DNA from: Bipolaris cookei
Lineage: Eukaryota > Ascomycota > Dothideomycetes > Pleosporales > Pleosporaceae
NCBI GenBank assembly: GCA_002286855.1
Contig: NRSV01000024.1
Span: forward strand, 62,001 to 126,000
DNA length: 64,000 nucleotides
Reading direction: 5' to 3'
This document shows positions 38,179 to 48,805 of the stretch, piece by piece. The position numbers were made by a program, and so were the translations under genes. The notes under the pieces are model-generated. The model was not told where the DNA came from. It did no database searches and was given only the letters and a program-made list of their open reading frames with translations. The first letter of the stretch is position 1, and the number at the start of each line of letters is the position of its first letter.

Positions 38179-40762
38179 AAAGTTATGCGTTGAGGAGCAT
38201 TCAAAACCACACCATACCAGCTTGGCGTCAAGACTTGAAGGCGCCGCGAATTCGATGTATGAAGACCGCATATTGCAGGAAACCTGGAAAATGGGCAGTC
38301 ACGGTACTAGCACTTGCATATCAGAGACGACGCGAGTAGCGCATGACTACCGAATTGAAGATACCCGTCCCCACACATGACTCTATCGTGTCTCTTTTCA
38401 ATGTCTTGTTACCAGGGAGGAGCATACCACTGGCGCGGAAATTTGCTTAACTCATCCTATTATCACATGCTAAACACGTTGTAGACTTTATTCGCAGGTT
38501 AAGTCGTTGGTATACTCAGTGCAGCTCTACGGGGCCAACAACACAAGGCTCAACCAAATATTACACGCGAACCTTCGAAAAAGTCTGGAAACCCTCGCCG
38601 ATTGCCGACAAAGAGCGGCCAACACTTGAAGGTCCATCAATTACAAAGCTCACCCGAAAATATCAGGGGGCTCACTCTAGTATGTCAGTCAAGTGGTCCG
38701 GAGCATGGGTCCAGAATGCATCCATAAAATTACCTCGTATGCAGGCGTTATCATTTCGTATCTTCCAGCTGCCGTGGCTGAAGGATCATCCCTCCGGTGA
38801 ACACGGTCTCTCGAAGGCAACGGGAGAGACTGCGGGGTAGGAAGGGTGTTGGTGGGGAGAATCCTCCCGTGTCTCAGGCATGTGTTGTGCGCCACCAACG
38901 GTAATCTTAGGTATCAGGGATTCTGTGGTATTCATATACTTGCTGCTTCAAGTTAATTATAGATGGAGTTTTCTGTAATCTGTAGAATTAATGTCAGGCG
39001 TTTGTGAGTATGTGCAATGAGTTAATACGTGCAAAAGCATCATGGTTCAAGACCGTAGCTACGAACTGGCGACGTCTTGAATTGGCGAACTAGAATGTTG
39101 AATTTGCCTATCGAAAAGGCCAAGATAGAAGAACATGTTCTGGCCTTTTTTGTTGCATACTTCTCAAACTGCAGCAGAGAGAATGCAATCATTGCGTGGA
39201 TTCCACTTCCTGCGTCCGGTGGGCAGGTGCTGATCACATACATGGTTTGTATCATATACAACGTGTCTGTTTCCAATAAGCCCTTGGTAATCCTACTTTT
39301 CCCGTTCCCGTTGTCGAGCAAGTTGTTGTCTATGTTACAAACAAAGGACGGATATGAGGCTGAGTGTTAGAAATGTCAGACGAGTGGCTTGCATACTGCA
39401 TGCATTGTGCATCCGGTCAATCTCGTACGTTTGATGTCACCCGCAGGAATCCGGTAATTGGGATCAGGCAAGCTTTATCTCAATGTCAAAGGGCAAAGTG
39501 ATGTGCATGGAGGGGCATCGTTTCACAGTCGGCAAATAGAGATAGCGTTAGGCTGCATGAGTGGATGTGTTTTACCTACTGCGAACTTATGGCAACCATC
39601 AGCCCTATAGGAGATATGCTAACAGATAATCGGTCGTCTCGAGAACCTAGCATTTGCCACTTGTTCTCTTGTTCTTGGTTTTTTGGGTATATACAGGAAG
39701 GTAGGAATTCTAATACGTTGTGGTGTAACCTATTAATACAAGAAGGACAGTTGGGGGACCTTTGGTCCCACACTGGTCTTGGTACTTGGGCTGTCGGTAA
39801 GAACGCGAGAGGCGGGTGGCACAAAGGGCAACCGGATAGAAAACGGCGCTAAACCACCGTTCCCGTGTGGATAGAACTATTCGACGGTCAGGTTTAGTGG
39901 CTGTCATTCTGGTGGCTTGTGGTGGCTAGCTGCCTTCTTTCACAGCGTAATGATGGTGTAGTGAACCACGCATGGGCCGGCACCTGGCCATGACGCAGAA
40001 TTAGTGCTTCCACTCGCCTCGTCCTTCTTCAAACGTTCACCTCGACTACATTGTTTCCATTTTTATACAAATGCCTGCAACTAGGCCATAATCAAACAAA
40101 ACAGCGCTAAAAAACTACATGATACTAGTAAGCTGTCACAATGAAGTCGCTTTCACATACGCGATCATGCCACGATGAGCTTGGCATCAGGCTGCGTCCA
40201 AGATTATCACTTGAGTCCTCCAGATGTGTGGCGCGCTGCTTGTGCATATGCACGTTGGAAGGACCTTTGGCCTTCCGGTAAATCCTCAGGCTCAAGAGCA
40301 CGTAACTGGCTAGCTGTACCTTGTGTCGCATAAGAAGGCAAAAGGCGATTTGCCTGTCTACCCCTCAGCCTTGTGGCTTCGACCGGTCAGCGCCCCGATG
40401 CCAACGATTAAGCGGGGTTCGGGAGAACCATTCGTGTTGATCAATCGGCTCATTATTCATCTGAATTTCTAGAGGCGAACTGGATGTGATGGTCCCAGTC
40501 CGAAAGGAGCCCTTATCTCCACCTGCATCAACATGGTAACACCACTGCTGTAGCAAAAGCAAGGCTCTACAATAGCTAATAATATCAAGTTGATTCTGGT
40601 TTCTATATCTTCAATCGATTTTCTCCCAATATCTGTCTAGTTCATCATCTCGCCTTTTCTTAAACGACAAGCCTTCTGTTAACACAAACATCGCATCTTT
40701 GTTCAATCGACTTCTGTTAACTGGCACTGCTCTCTCTTTCGGCCATCTCATCCCTCTTAACC
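38179..40762. other. Long intergenic region with no supported gene
   Basis: 2.6 kb downstream of SRP9. Frames up to 97 codons exist on both strands but overlap and have no domains. I searched for tRNA-like B boxes and saw none. The last 170 bp is pyrimidine-rich and probably holds the promoter and 5' UTR of the next gene. Confidence 0.55.
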
Positions 40763-43087
40763 ATGGCCCATCAAACTCCTATACCACAACAGACTCAATA
40801 CCCGGGTCCGATACCTCAACATCATCAGAACGCTGGACAACAGCGACATGCCTCAAACGGACAACACCAGAGCTTTGGGCAAAACTCTCCAAGAGAGTCT
40901 GAAAAATTTCCCTCGGATTCCATACAAGCCCCTCTTCTTGTATCATTCATCCTAGAGAGGCCCAGGAACGATATCAGCTGGGAAGATGTTGTCCCCGAGC
41001 AACAACACGTCAGAGCTCACGACCTCAAAAAGGAGGTACTTAAGTTTCGACGTAATTACAACAACGTCAAAAAGGCTTTGGATGAAATATCCTCTCCAAA
41101 CTGTCGCAGGATCATCAACGAACTAGTCGAAGAACAGAACGTCGCACTGACCAAGCACAACCCGACCATGGAGTACAGGATCGTGAGTCTGATAAAGAAG
41201 TTTCGAGAACGCGTCTCTTTGACACGCCGCGAGAGATATCTTGCACGTGTGGACATAATCTTGGAAGCAGAAGACTCTGGCTTCCAAGGTACAAAGACGG
41301 GAGTTGGAATGGCTAGCGACAAACTTCAAGATCTCAACAGAGTCAAGCAGAGCGACGGTCTTCCACAATTCCAGGGTCGAGTCAGCAGTCAAAGCCAGAA
41401 TATGTCAGCACCACAGCAGATGCCTCATCAGCGACCTCAACCTCATGGCCCGCACAACGTGCTACCTCCTCCACACCCTGAGCTACCGCGTGGTCAGCCT
41501 CCTCCTCCTAACCAAGGCAACAATCATATGCCGATACCCGGTCAACATGTACCACCTCCACTTCCACCTCAACCACATCTAAACGGAGGTATGAACGGGC
41601 AAACTCCAATGGCTGGCCCACCTGCGCCACCACCGCCGCCGCCACCGCCACCACCACCTAATGGAGGGGCCCATTCAGTTATATCGGGACCTCGCGGGCA
41701 CCAACCACCAATTCAACCACCCTTACCGCAGGCTCTATCAGGTATGCCCGGCAGTTACCCAGAAGCTATGCCAATGCCAGTGCCAAGGCACATACCAGGT
41801 CTTAAGTCAGGCCCAGTCAACCAGACAATGGGTCCCGAGTTGCCTAGGAGCCAGAAAACCATGCACAAGAGCCATATGGATGCATCCAGTTTATACTCTG
41901 AGAGTGATGTCAGTTGGGAAGATGAGTCGGAGGGTTCCAGCTTCGTTGACATTGAGAGCGACATACATGGGGAAATGCGTCCGCACGAACCCGAACGCGG
42001 ACGACATGCTAAGGGGTCAAGGAACAGTCTGAACCATCGTATGCATAGTAGAAGCAAACGGCAAAGCCGAAGTCGCAGCCGGAGTCACCTACGCAGAGGC
42101 ATTCACCAGCAAAACACACAGCGACCGATGCGGAGACATCGAACTAATAGTGATATCAACGAAGGACACACTGGCAGACGAACCCCAGACACACCGGGTT
42201 CGAGTTCTCCTCAACCTTTGCGTGCAAAACTCTCTAGTCAAGTGCCAGCGAACATCCACATCCACATGAACACGAACAACGCTGCAGATGATAGAACACG
42301 CAGCGACAACGCCTCGCCCACAAGCATCTACAGTGAAAAGAGGATGCCAGGGAAAATGTACAGTTCACACGACGATATGTCCGATGCATCGTGGGATCGC
42401 GCAAGCGGCACTGATTCCTGGCACACCACATCTATCCATACGGCCAGAGATAATATCTGGGACGTACCTTCTCGCCCCCAGACTGTGAAGCATGAGCACA
42501 GTCAGCGCAAGCCAACTTTTGCAGCGCGCCCAAACGACGCCTTTGATGCGCAACGTCGAAGCCCCAACCCCAACAATGCTGATCTGCGCTCCGCACAAAG
42601 GCCCAGATACCCCAGGGAACCGAGCAACGAGCACATCCCCACTCGCTCATCCATGCGGGAGCGCTCCCACTCCCGCGAGCATGCATCTTTCTCTGACGAC
42701 CAACAACCCTACTATGCTCATCCTGATCTTCCGCACCGCCGCACCACCCCAGCATTGCCTCGTACCCAACACAACAACCCCTTTTCTTCACCCTACCCTC
42801 CCCCTCCTAAACCCGTCCGCGCCTCCTCTTTCACGCCAGATGTATATGATCAGGCGTACACACCATCACAGCTGCGTAGGAGACAGACAGAAGCTGCACC
42901 ACGTGATGAGCAAATCAATCTGCGCGACTTGCGCGATGCGCTGGAGTGGGCGCGCGAGAAGAACAAGGAGAAGGAAAATATGCAGTCTACGAGGTATGTT
43001 GATAATGTCTCAGGGAGAAGGAGAAGGGATTCCGTGATGGATTACGATGATGAATGGGATTTTGATCGAAGGGGTGGTGGGTACTAA
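40763..43087 (+). CDS. Proline-rich fungal protein of unknown function
   Basis: A single exon of 774 codons; the ATG at 40763 has the context AACCATGGC. I do not recognise the family. Residues of about 55-175 look folded and helical (LLVSFILERPRNDISWEDVV, then KKEVLKFRRNYNNVKKAL and LVEEQNVALTKHNPTMEYR). They are followed by a Gln/Pro-rich stretch with a run of about 12 prolines near residue 295, an acidic patch (SDVSWEDESEGSSFVDIES), an RS-like basic stretch (SRSKRQSRSRSRSH) and a charged C-terminal helix (LRDLRDALEWAREKNKEKE). Poly-proline suggests profilin/SH3-type binding, and the RS-like region suggests phosphorylation; both are guesses. Confidence 0.8.
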   Translation: MAHQTPIPQQTQYPGPIPQHHQNAGQQRHASNGQHQSFGQNSPRESEKFPSDSIQAPLLVSFILERPRNDISWEDVVPEQQHVRAHDLKKEVLKFRRNYNNVKKALDEISSPNCRRIINELVEEQNVALTKHNPTMEYRIVSLIKKFRERVSLTRRERYLARVDIILEAEDSGFQGTKTGVGMASDKLQDLNRVKQSDGLPQFQGRVSSQSQNMSAPQQMPHQRPQPHGPHNVLPPPHPELPRGQPPPPNQGNNHMPIPGQHVPPPLPPQPHLNGGMNGQTPMAGPPAPPPPPPPPPPPNGGAHSVISGPRGHQPPIQPPLPQALSGMPGSYPEAMPMPVPRHIPGLKSGPVNQTMGPELPRSQKTMHKSHMDASSLYSESDVSWEDESEGSSFVDIESDIHGEMRPHEPERGRHAKGSRNSLNHRMHSRSKRQSRSRSRSHLRRGIHQQNTQRPMRRHRTNSDINEGHTGRRTPDTPGSSSPQPLRAKLSSQVPANIHIHMNTNNAADDRTRSDNASPTSIYSEKRMPGKMYSSHDDMSDASWDRASGTDSWHTTSIHTARDNIWDVPSRPQTVKHEHSQRKPTFAARPNDAFDAQRRSPNPNNADLRSAQRPRYPREPSNEHIPTRSSMRERSHSREHASFSDDQQPYYAHPDLPHRRTTPALPRTQHNNPFSSPYPPPPKPVRASSFTPDVYDQAYTPSQLRRRQTEAAPRDEQINLRDLRDALEWAREKNKEKENMQSTRYVDNVSGRRRRDSVMDYDDEWDFDRRGGGY

Positions 43088-44412
43088 GTCTACGGTCTTT
43101 TCCATTATTCGCTCCTTTTCTTCTTCTTTTTCCTTTTGTGTACGTATGACTTCTGCTTTCGGAGTATCATGCGTTTTGTTCTCGATTCGTTTTCCTTCGC
43201 GATATTACGAATTTTGAAAAGACCAAAAAAAACAAGAAGACATTGTTATATATGTTTAATCAGCTTCGCTCATATATAATATATGTGTATGCATGTAATA
43301 GCTTCCATATAACTTATCCAAGGAGGTTGAAGTAAGCGATAGGGTTTCGGTTCCAACGCAGAGCAATGCAATCCTTTTGATAGAATAGATTTGCAGTGAC
43401 GACGAAATGTACTTGACATCACAATTACCCTTTAAACAAGAAGAACCCATCTTGATACCTTCTCTTCCTTTTGTTGCTCTACTCACATCCACCTTCAAAC
43501 CTATATCTACACATCACCGCTAGTACCAACCAAACACCTCTTACCCGTTAAACCCGTTTATTTGTACACACACATACATCAGCATTGCAATTGCAAAAGG
43601 TAGACAAAAGGAGAAAACGGAACAAGAAAGGCCTTACATCACAACAAAAAAAAGGTAAGCCCATCAATCTTCAACTCATTATCCAATTAGTATCAAAAAC
43701 GAGGCGAGCCGCAGCTCCCCCGCCTTCCCTCTGATCTTGATCTTTAAGTTTTCCTGTATCTCTCTACCTATACTCATTAAACGTGATGATTTCGAAGATC
43801 TTTATATATATATATATATATAAATTAAGATATGCCGTTAGCAAACACCAAGATTATATTTGTGTGTGCGTGTAAGATGAAAGCAAAGGCCATTAGATGT
43901 TTGAATGAAGAAGAGAAGAAAAAAAGAACAATCATTTTCACAAGCGAGGGTATTGAATCTTAAACATCTATCATACACGCACACGTCAAGGTGTAAAAGA
44001 CCAAGCACGTGGGAAAAAAAAAGAGGCAAAGGGAGAAGGAGGATATCGAGGTTGTAATGTCAAGATGATGTCCAGCAATGATGCGTTAGAGGGTCGCGAA
44101 AAATAGGACGGAGGAATAAAGTCGTGGTTGATTGATACTGACCATGATGATAATTGTAATCGTCAAGGTTATTTGTGAGGGCTGAGTCTGAGGCGTAAAA
44201 GTGTAGGTCGGTCGGCACTTGTGTTGCGTGTGATGCTGACGAGGCAGCAGGGCGCAGGGCAATGAGCCGCATGGGCTATCGCGCCAACGAGATTTCCCTG
44301 TAGTCACACACCCATAGATGAAGCGAAAGGCCTCCCACTATACACACTTTGCCCCCACAAAGATTGCGCAATTGAGCCGTAACCTCGTACCAATTATTAC
44401 TTAACGCGCAGT
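43088..44412. other. Convergent intergenic region
   Basis: 1.3 kb between the unknown proline-rich gene and LCB2, AT-rich, with a TA microsatellite. No gene supported. Confidence 0.55.
43803..43822. repeat. TA dinucleotide microsatellite
   Basis: Ten TA units in a row in the convergent intergenic region. Confidence 0.9.
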
Positions 44413-46404
44413 CTATCGTAATGTTGATTGCACGTCATGAACTGTCCTCTCGAGCACGTCCTCCAGCTTCCACCTTGGCGGTTTGGGAATCTTCTCCTTG
44501 CCGTCTGTTGAGTTCTTCTCAACAAGCTCCTCAGGGTAGGCACCACCGGCAACACCTGAGCTGAACTTCAACTGCAAAAGGTCGCCGACTTGGTCGCAAG
44601 CCGTAAGCATGCGGTCAAGATCATCCTTGGTATGCGCAGCGCTAACGCAGAAGCGGGCTCGTGATGACACGAGAGGTGTGGCGGGGTAGCCGACTACCAC
44701 GACGGAAATCTTGCGCTTAAGCATCTCGTGGGAGAATGCAGGCATCTTAGCGGGGTTGTAAAGCATGACGGGGATGATGGGTGAGTCGTCATGACCGTAG
44801 ACGATGAAGCCGAGGCGCTTGAGACCCAAGCGCAGATAGCGAGAGTTGAAGCACAAGCGCTGCAGACGCTCTTCACCTTGTCCTGGTACAATTGAACCGT
44901 CAATGATACGGAGAGCAGAGGCAATCTGGACGAGGACTGGCGGTGAAGGTGATTCGGCAAAAAGCATAGCTGCGTTGCTAATTCGGAGCTTGTCAATAAT
45001 GGACTTCTCAGCGGCAATGTAACCACCGTTGGCGCCAAAAGACTTCGTGAGTGTGCCCATGAGGATATCAACTTCGGAGGGATCAATGTCGAAGTAGTCG
45101 CATACACCACGTCCACGAGGGCCAACACCGCCAACAGAGTGAGCCTCGTCAACAAAGAGGTTGAACTTGTACTTGTGCTTCAAGCTGATGATGCCGGGGA
45201 GATTGCACATGGTACCCTCCATGGAGTAGAGACCTTCAACAGCAACTAGAATCTTCTTCCACGGGCGGTGTGTACGGGGCTGACCTTGCGAGATGGCTTC
45301 ACGAAGCTTGCGCTCAAGATCGCGCATGTCATTGTGCTTAAACATGGTGACCATGGCACCTGAGAGACGCGCTCCAAATCGGATAGAGGAGTGATTAAGC
45401 TCGTCAGAGATCATGAGGCAGCCCTTTCCAACAATGGTAGGGAATGTAGTAGCGTTCGTAACGAAACCCATGGAAAAGACCATTGAAGCGGGCTTGCCGA
45501 CAAATTTGGCAATAAGATCCTCCACCTCGACAGTAAGCTCAGAAGTACCACTGTCAGACCGAGGGCTAGCCATTGAGATTCCGTACTTCCTGATGGCAGC
45601 CTCTGCTGCATCGGCACAAGGGCCTTCTGATTGAGCGAAACCCAGGTAGTTGTATGAGCTCATATTCAGAGTCTCAGTTGTAGTTCCGAGCATCTTGAAG
45701 GTGTTGTTTCCGTCATCGGACTTGCGGTCGAGAACAGTGATGAATCGTCCTGGGACACCGGTAGTTGGTCGTGAAAAGCAGTCGTTGATACGCATCTTCA
45801 ACCGTCTTGTGTAGAAGTTGTCAAAGTCGCTATTGAGGGGTGCATATCCGTCTTTCTCCTGCAGGTGGCTGTAGTGTTGCTTTCTGAAGCGTTTACCGAA
45901 GAAGTCACGGACGTGTCCAAATACTATTAGGATTAAGTAGCTGATGTATGTAGTGAGAAGGAAATAATACGGTGGCTCGTCTTCGATGGGATCGCCGAAT
46001 TCGCCCTCAAATTTGCTGTGGTAGCGGTGCTTCTGCGATCCAAGGGGTCCAAATTGAGCATGGGCTCGCGCAATGCGACGCTGCTTTTCCGGCGAAGGCG
46101 GTTGGAAGAGGGTTTTTGGTTCTGTGGGCATCTTCTCGCCAGTAGCAGTGGTGAGGTTGATGGTGGGGAGGGAAATTTGCGAGGGCGAGGGCGAGTTGAG
46201 GAGAGCCTGTTGCTGGGCGATAAAAGCTTCCCGGAGGACAGCGGCTTCGGAGCGCGACTTGGGAGAGTTGCCGCCGAAGAGGGATGTGAACTTGTTGCCC
46301 TTTGCAAAGGAGGATCGGCGTGCAGGCTCACGCTTCTCGTTGTGAGGATCGAGGGGAGTAGTAGGAGTAGTGGACGCAAACGGATTAATGCTTCGCGCAG
46401 GCAT
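44413..46404 (-). CDS. LCB2: Serine palmitoyltransferase subunit 2
   Basis: A single exon of 663 residues. The catalytic core is an alpha-oxoamine synthase: SSYNYLGFAQSE, then the DELNHSSIRFG segment, FVDEAHSVG (Asp and His stacking on PLP) and GTLTKSFGANGG, in which Lys454 forms the Schiff base with PLP. One membrane segment (YYFLLTTYISYLILIVFG) lies near residues 145-165. The enzyme with Lcb1 condenses serine with palmitoyl-CoA, the first step in sphingolipid synthesis, in the ER. Yeast Lcb2 is 561 residues; the extra length here is mainly an N-terminal Ser/Thr/Pro-rich region (MPARSINPFAST). The PLP motif has Leu and Asn where yeast has Phe and Ala; these are small changes. Confidence 0.95.
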   Translation of the reverse strand: MPARSINPFASTTPTTPLDPHNEKREPARRSSFAKGNKFTSLFGGNSPKSRSEAAVLREAFIAQQQALLNSPSPSQISLPTINLTTATGEKMPTEPKTLFQPPSPEKQRRIARAHAQFGPLGSQKHRYHSKFEGEFGDPIEDEPPYYFLLTTYISYLILIVFGHVRDFFGKRFRKQHYSHLQEKDGYAPLNSDFDNFYTRRLKMRINDCFSRPTTGVPGRFITVLDRKSDDGNNTFKMLGTTTETLNMSSYNYLGFAQSEGPCADAAEAAIRKYGISMASPRSDSGTSELTVEVEDLIAKFVGKPASMVFSMGFVTNATTFPTIVGKGCLMISDELNHSSIRFGARLSGAMVTMFKHNDMRDLERKLREAISQGQPRTHRPWKKILVAVEGLYSMEGTMCNLPGIISLKHKYKFNLFVDEAHSVGGVGPRGRGVCDYFDIDPSEVDILMGTLTKSFGANGGYIAAEKSIIDKLRISNAAMLFAESPSPPVLVQIASALRIIDGSIVPGQGEERLQRLCFNSRYLRLGLKRLGFIVYGHDDSPIIPVMLYNPAKMPAFSHEMLKRKISVVVVGYPATPLVSSRARFCVSAAHTKDDLDRMLTACDQVGDLLQLKFSSGVAGGAYPEELVEKNSTDGKEKIPKPPRWKLEDVLERTVHDVQSTLR

Positions 46405-46914
46405 GGCAGCAATGGCTCGAGTAGCACGCTGTTGGGCAGATTGAGGCTACAGAAAGACTGAATGCGTTGTCCAGGTGCTCGGGTCTGGTCCCTGGCTGCG
46501 GAGTCGCAACGAGGATGTTGGCGGTGAAGGGTGGGCGAGACTAGGCGAGCTACAATTAGTAGGCGACTCCTGAGCAAAAAACGGCGTTTGCGTGCGGGGA
46601 ATCAGTGAGCAGGAGCAATCAGGTGCAGCTACCAGCAAAAAAAAACAAGATAAAAAGGGTGAGGGTTGTGTTGCATGGGAGAGAAAGGGACTGATGCGGT
46701 CATACATTGGCGGGTGGGAAGGGCGGCAGTGCCGGATAGCGTCGACCAAGGTGGCTTGCTCGAGGCTTGAGGAGAGATGTGCACCTACGTTATGCGAACC
46801 GCACAGCAGGCGGAATGGTATACGTCAGACGGGCGTTACTGTGAGTGCTTGTTTTGCAACGCTCTTTAGGGATGGTGAATGGCAGGCGTGGTAGTGATGG
46901 TGGAGAAGTGTGTT

Positions 46915-46944
46915 GGCGCAGGCGCAGGCGCAGGCGCAGGCGCA
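46915..46944. repeat. GGCGCA hexamer repeat, five copies
   Basis: Five perfect GGCGCA units followed by one imperfect unit, about 500 bp upstream of the LCB2 start codon. Confidence 0.9.
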
Positions 46945-47483
46945 GGCAGCTTTCCCTGCAGAATGCGCGCACAAGCAAACAAGCAAGACACTCGAGGACC
47001 CCGGATTCAGCAGCGAGGGTGTAATGAACGACAAAACGTAGGGTGTAGGAGAAGAAAGTCACCATGCACGCGGACAGAGACAACAACAGCTGCAAGCTCA
47101 CTTATCAGTGCCGTTAGCAAGGGGCACCGGAGCTTGTGGTTGGTCGGACGAAATGAGCAGAGCCCCTAGGCGGGCCCTCCAGTCAGCCTCAGGTCAGGGG
47201 AACAGGATGGTGATCGCTGCCGCCTCGCCACAGCACCTTGTCCGTCCCAGGTCCGCTCCTCGTGCGAGCCCAAAGGGGACGGCAAAGAAAAAAAATATCC
47301 CTCTGGTATTGCAACACAGCATGGTCCAGCCCTCCACCCAGAGGCCAGAGCACCATCAATGTGCCGCGTCCCTGCGATGCCCACTCTTTCCCTTGTACGT
47401 CATCGTCATTAACACCATCACTGTCACTGCGGCCAAATTCGTGTTTCTTCGCAACATGGATATTGCTCGACATCATGACTGAA

Positions 47484-47747
47484 TCATCTCCGTCGACATA
47501 TCCGTTCATTGATTATGTGTGTGTCCATGAGCCAGGCATGCTTGGCACAATAAGCCAGGATGTAGGTCACACCACTTCCATTAGGCAGAGGCGACGATCC
47601 TATAGGCTTGCCTTGCCATCTGCAGGTACATTTGCTATGTTCGGTACCAACAAGTGTTGCTCCAAAACTTTGGTTCATGTCCCGCCCGCAGTTCATATAT
47701 CCGGGCTCGTCTTGCGCTACACAAAAGCCCATTTTTCGCCTGGCCAT
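47484..47747 (-). CDS. Weak candidate cysteine-rich ORF, 87 codons
   Basis: An open frame from ATG at 47747 (MARRKMGFCVAQDEPGY) to TGA, preceded by an in-frame stop about 45 nt upstream. It has six cysteines (FCVA, NCGR, KCTCRW, YCAKH, ICRRR) and a varied composition unlike a low-complexity chance frame. There is no signal peptide, intron or recognised domain. A longer frame overlaps it on the other strand. It may be a real small gene, the last exon of a longer one, a relic, or chance. Confidence 0.2.
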   Translation of the reverse strand: MARRKMGFCVAQDEPGYMNCGRDMNQSFGATLVGTEHSKCTCRWQGKPIGSSPLPNGSGVTYILAYCAKHAWLMDTHIINERICRRR

Positions 47748-48805
47748 GTGGGTTGCGACTCGAGTCGAACTGATTGGCCATCAGATGTTCGTAATCTGAC
47801 AACGTTTGCTCGGGTGACGTTCAACGGGTTGACCCGTTGCGCCTTCATTTTGCGCTGTCAAATGGGAGTCAGTACTAGGTCATAGTGCGACCATCCTTTC
47901 GCGAGATTACGATGAACTCAAATCTCAATAACCCTGGGCACCGAAACAATTGTCCATCTTAATTTCACTCCTCTATAACCCTACATCCTTCCCCCACAAT
48001 AGCTCCAACAAACACGTTTCCCTTTCTTCCTCTCCCATCTACATACACTCACTCACGCTCACATGCCAAGGACACCCATATTGACTTGAAATGATATGAT
48101 ATTTATCACTGATTCTGCTGCAGCTAAGAAAAAGCACTACAGCGTCCGAGACCCCATCTAGAGCAATCACCAAAGCCCGCGCAGCGGCTTTTACCTTCCT
48201 TCACATGAACCACCTACGACAACACTGCTTCTCAAGAAGTAAAAAAAGAATAGCGTATTCCTCCACCTGGCAGGAAACGCCAACCCTCTTGGAGATACAC
48301 AACAAAAGAAAATAGAGAAATAAAGAAGAAGGCTAGCTCGCAATACCAAGGAGAAAAATTCTTGAAGAAGATGAAAAGCGAAAGGAGAACAACAAAGACG
48401 ACCTGCTTGATGTTGCCGACGTCTATTCAAACACCGGCATATTCACCAAACCGCCCCTGTGTACAGGCCCCTAGCCCTCCAAGAAGACCTTTGCAACGCC
48501 GTATCAATAACCAATCCCTGTGTGGTGGTCGTCCAATTTGCATTATAATAAGATGACTGGTGAAGAGTGCAACGCATGCGTCTTGCAAGCAACAACAACA
48601 ACAACACCGTATGCGGAAGATGCGACACATTAACTACAGGCGCGACAACAAGGTAAGCTCAGGCGCAAAAATGGAGCCCACAACTGTTTCAAGTCCAGGC
48701 TCCACATGGCACGGGAGCTTTGCTCATCGAAAACAACGACGACCGGGTATATGAGCAAGCAAAAGATAAATTGACAAACGCGCCTTGACTACCGAGCCGC
48801 TTCCC

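Larger units (their letters stand above)
46405..48805. other. Long intergenic region with a hexamer repeat and one weak ORF
   Basis: 2.4 kb between the LCB2 start and the 3' end of the homeobox gene, both minus strand. It contains a GGCGCA tandem repeat and, at 47484-47747 on the minus strand, an ATG-started 87-codon frame with six cysteines that I list separately. Pyrimidine-rich and A-rich runs occupy 47950-48420. No other gene is supported. Confidence 0.55.

Noticed and set aside
40355..40450. Possible tRNA because of a GGGGTTCGGGAGAACC stretch
   Set aside because: No acceptor stem or anticodon arm can be folded around it; the stretch is a short palindrome.
47238..47885. 215-codon plus-strand frame
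   Set aside because: Lacks a supporting ATG context and any domain; spans a region with mixed composition and a competing minus-strand frame.
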